Source of the DNA: Algicola sp.
GTDB lineage: Bacteria; Bacteroidota; Bacteroidia; Flavobacteriales; Flavobacteriaceae
Direction of reading: 5' to 3'
Length of the DNA stretch: 51,002 nucleotides
Assembly: GCA_018222915.1 (NCBI GenBank)
Contig: JAAEZI010000021.1
Location: 1-51,002, forward strand
Of this stretch, positions 50,201 to 51,002 are shown piece by piece. The position numbers and the translations under genes were made by a program. The notes below the pieces were generated by a model. The model was not told where the DNA came from. It saw nothing but the letters and a program-made list of their open reading frames with translations, and did not search any database. How positions within the stretch are numbered: position 1 is the first letter of the stretch; every line of letters begins with the position of its first letter.

Positions 50201-51002
50201 TTTGACGATGTTCAAAATATTCAAATTGAATGTGATTTAGCAGATGATTATATCGTAAACCCATTAGCATACACTAACGGAGGAACAGGAGCTTGTGAAA
50301 TCTCTGGATCTGTTGAAGGTGAATTAAGTGGATCTTACACAGAATGTGGTGGAACACTTTATGTAGACTGGACGTATACTGATGAATGTAATAGAACAAT
50401 CACTGCTCAAAAAGTAATTACTGTCTTACCAGCGCCTATGGCTGAGTTCGAAGAAGTTAATGATATGGAAATCACTTGTGAAGAAGCGAATGCTTTTGAG
50501 CCAGGATCATTATCATATTCTAACGATTTAGCTGGAGCTTGTGAAATCTCCGGATCAGTTCCTGGTGAATTAACAGGATCTTATACGGAGTGTGGTGGAA
50601 CATTATATGTTGATTGGTCGTTTACTGATGACTGTGATAGAACAATCACTGCTAAGAAAACAATCACTGTCTTACCAGCACCTATGGCTGAATTCGACGA
50701 GGTTCTTGATGAGGAGATCACTTGTGAAGAAGCTAACGATTATGTAGCTGGATCTTTATCTTACACTAACGGAGGAACAGGAGTTTGTGAAATTTCTGGA
50801 TCTGTTGATGGTGAGTTAAGTGGTCAGTACAACTATTGTGGAGGAACACTTTACGTAGATTGGACGTATACTGACGATTGTCAAAGAACGATTACTGCTC
50901 AAAAAGTCATCACTGTATTACCAGCGCCTATGGCTGAGTTTGAAGAAGTTCTTGATGAAGAGATCACTTGTGAAGAAGCTAACGATTATGTAGCTGGATC
51001 TT
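47282..51002 (+). CDS. Giant secreted repeat protein (HYR/Ig-like), truncated by the window end
   Basis: At least 1,240 codons with no stop before the edge. A 36-residue basic extension (MFMSNFTRSGRRAKIWQSIT...) precedes a signal peptide (MKVLAFIMLFAFSTSSVFAQ; internal ATG at 47390 is an alternative start). Then three 88-residue repeats, each with an 'NGGD..AP' type junction and 'CGN.A' (to about 48200), an HYR-like domain (ITVDCIDEIPGF, SASDNCT, ATDDCG), a divergent 85-residue unit, and from 48716 the 82-residue units described separately. About four Cys per unit suggest disulfides outside the cell. Probably an adhesin or gliding-type surface protein; a T9SS signal would lie beyond the window. 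Confidence 0.85.
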   Translation, partial: MFMSNFTRSGRRAKIWQSITSLSCCSIDLKTKRNLSMKVLAFIMLFAFSTSSVFAQDTARSTFFNRCQADAPPGPSEADVANLYLNQCGDVPAQVVKSTLMEGNDCAWNVEYTYDVKCGDFEEQIKISYNGGDISAPELNDGAEVPTGGSNLNLCYSDIPEGPSIADIAALYVDNCSDVIVTKSGSPEGSDCAWNVTYKYTIQDACGNMAEDLDVSYSGGDTAPPTLNKNAQIPQGENGLNLCFSDKVAGPTVEEIAALFSDNCGLVLVDKTENSKGTDCKWLANYTYTIQDECGNFADPISITYRGGDFEAPVLANIPADITVDCIDEIPGFPKNVSASDNCTAKVTVIASDDNSGLGDACNGGTVVRTWIATDDCGLNSSASQTITVLPTPEATLAEIEFVSNISCEDAAGFEAPDLSYNNGVDGGACAVSGSLEAVVVPDYTECGGTITVSYDGVDSCDRPLSAGPFVITVDPAPMAEFEQVVNMEITCEEANAFEPGSLSYTNGGTGACEISGSVPGELLGSYTECGGTLYVDWAFTDDCNRTITAKKTITVLPAPMAEFDEVIDMEMTCEEANAFEAGSLSYTNGGTGACEISGSVPGELSGTYDECGGTLYIDWSFTDDCDRTITAQKVITVLPAPMAEFEEVIDMEITCEEANAFEPGSLSYTNGGTGICEISGSVPGELTGSYTECGGTLYVDWSFTDDCQRTITAKKTITVLPAPMAEFDEVLDEEITCEEANDYVAGSLSYTNGGTGVCEISGSVDGELSGQYNYCGGTLYVDWTYTDECQRTITAQKVITVLPAPMAEFDQVTDMEVTCEEAGAIEAGYLAYSNGGTEACNISGEVLGELTGSYTECGGTLYIDWTYTDECQRTITAKKTITVLPAPMAEFDGVEDMEVSCEEAASIAAGYLAYTNDGTGACEISGEVLGELSGSYTECGGALYIDWTFTDECNRTITAQKVITVLPAPMAEFDDVQNIQIECDLADDYIVNPLAYTNGGTGACEISGSVEGELSGSYTECGGTLYVDWTYTDECNRTITAQKVITVLPAPMAEFEEVNDMEITCEEANAFEPGSLSYSNDLAGACEISGSVPGELTGSYTECGGTLYVDWSFTDDCDRTITAKKTITVLPAPMAEFDEVLDEEITCEEANDYVAGSLSYTNGGTGVCEISGSVDGELSGQYNYCGGTLYVDWTYTDDCQRTITAQKVITVLPAPMAEFEEVLDEEITCEEANDYVAGS
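48716..51002 (+). repeat. Tandem 246-bp coding repeats (nine complete, tenth partial)
   Basis: Unit boundaries taken at the Met of P-A-P-M-A-E-F fall at 48716, 48962, 49208, 49454, 49700, 49946, 50192, 50438, 50684 and 50930: exactly 246 bp (82 codons) each time. Each unit reads MAEF...TCEEA...GxLxYTNGG.....CEISG...GEL.G.Y..CGGTLY.DW..TD.C.RTITA..-ITVLPAP, with Cys at unit positions 14, 35, 52 and 66. The unit at 49454 recurs five units later at 50684 with about three differences in the first 190 bases, and its opening again at 50930. Confidence 0.95.

Noticed and set aside
48716-51002. Tandem repeat block considered as CRISPR or other non-coding satellite
   Set aside because: The 246-bp period is a multiple of three, the frame is open throughout, and differences are mostly synonymous or conservative; no short repeat/spacer pattern.
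1-51002. Mobile elements, phage genes, toxin-antitoxin or restriction/defence systems
   Set aside because: No transposase, integrase, terminase, methyltransferase, nuclease-defence or antitoxin motif was found in any gene product; rmuC is a core gene.

Overview
The window looks like chromosomal DNA of a marine or soil flavobacterium (Flavobacteriaceae, Bacteroidota). Supporting signs are AT-rich DNA, several secreted proteins ending in type IX secretion (T9SS) type A sorting domains, FecI/FecR/TonB-receptor and ECF-sigma/DUF4252 operons, a CarB without the C-terminal allosteric domain, and repeated matches to the Bacteroidota promoter -7 element TAnnTTTG. I saw no tRNA, rRNA, CRISPR array, transposase, integrase or phage gene. 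Genus and GC content were not computed.

Layout. 0-5 kb: carB and two T9SS-exported proteins. 5-9 kb (mostly minus strand): an envelope/redox block of a YceI-like protein, a one-haem cytochrome-like lipoprotein, a DUF5777 beta-barrel, a T9SS-exported cupredoxin and an OB-fold-like protein, then an acidic lipoprotein with an internal duplication. 9.4-13.5 kb: a sigma / anti-sigma / TonB-dependent transducer operon. 13.4-20.8 kb: a thioesterase, rmuC, and a vitamin B12 uptake locus in which btuF-btuC-btuD diverge from a cobalamin riboswitch plus btuB, with a 35-codon membrane microprotein between them. 20.8-24.9 kb: an S41 protease and an ECF sigma / putative anti-sigma / two DUF4252 operon. 24.7-37.3 kb: housekeeping and small-operon genes (purB, haem-binding protein, glycosyltransferase, yebC, tail-specific protease, pterin dehydratase, gcvT, aminopeptidase P).

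37.3-42.1 kb holds a compact threonine operon, thrA-thrB-thrC, on the minus strand. Upstream of thrA is a 30-codon ORF, starting about 14 nt after a -7-like element. Its second half is almost entirely Ile, Thr and Met, the products of the branched pathway that ThrA feeds. I read it as an attenuator-type leader peptide, analogous to thrL but with an Ile/Thr/Met code. From 42.2 kb come nnr (metabolite repair), a TlpA-like disulfide lipoprotein and an isolated hutH.

The right end (47,282 to the window edge) is an open reading frame that never closes here: at least 1,240 codons of a secreted, cysteine-containing repeat protein. It has three 88-residue repeats, an HYR-like domain, a divergent 85-residue unit, then nine complete 82-residue (246-bp) units in perfect register and a tenth cut by the edge. 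It is preceded by a near-consensus promoter and an apparent leader of about 280 nt with five perfect inverted repeats.

The most unusual items are the Ile/Thr/Met leader ORF, the structured leader and homogenised repeats of the giant surface protein, and the microprotein in the B12 locus. All functional statements come from reading motifs by eye; no database search was run.
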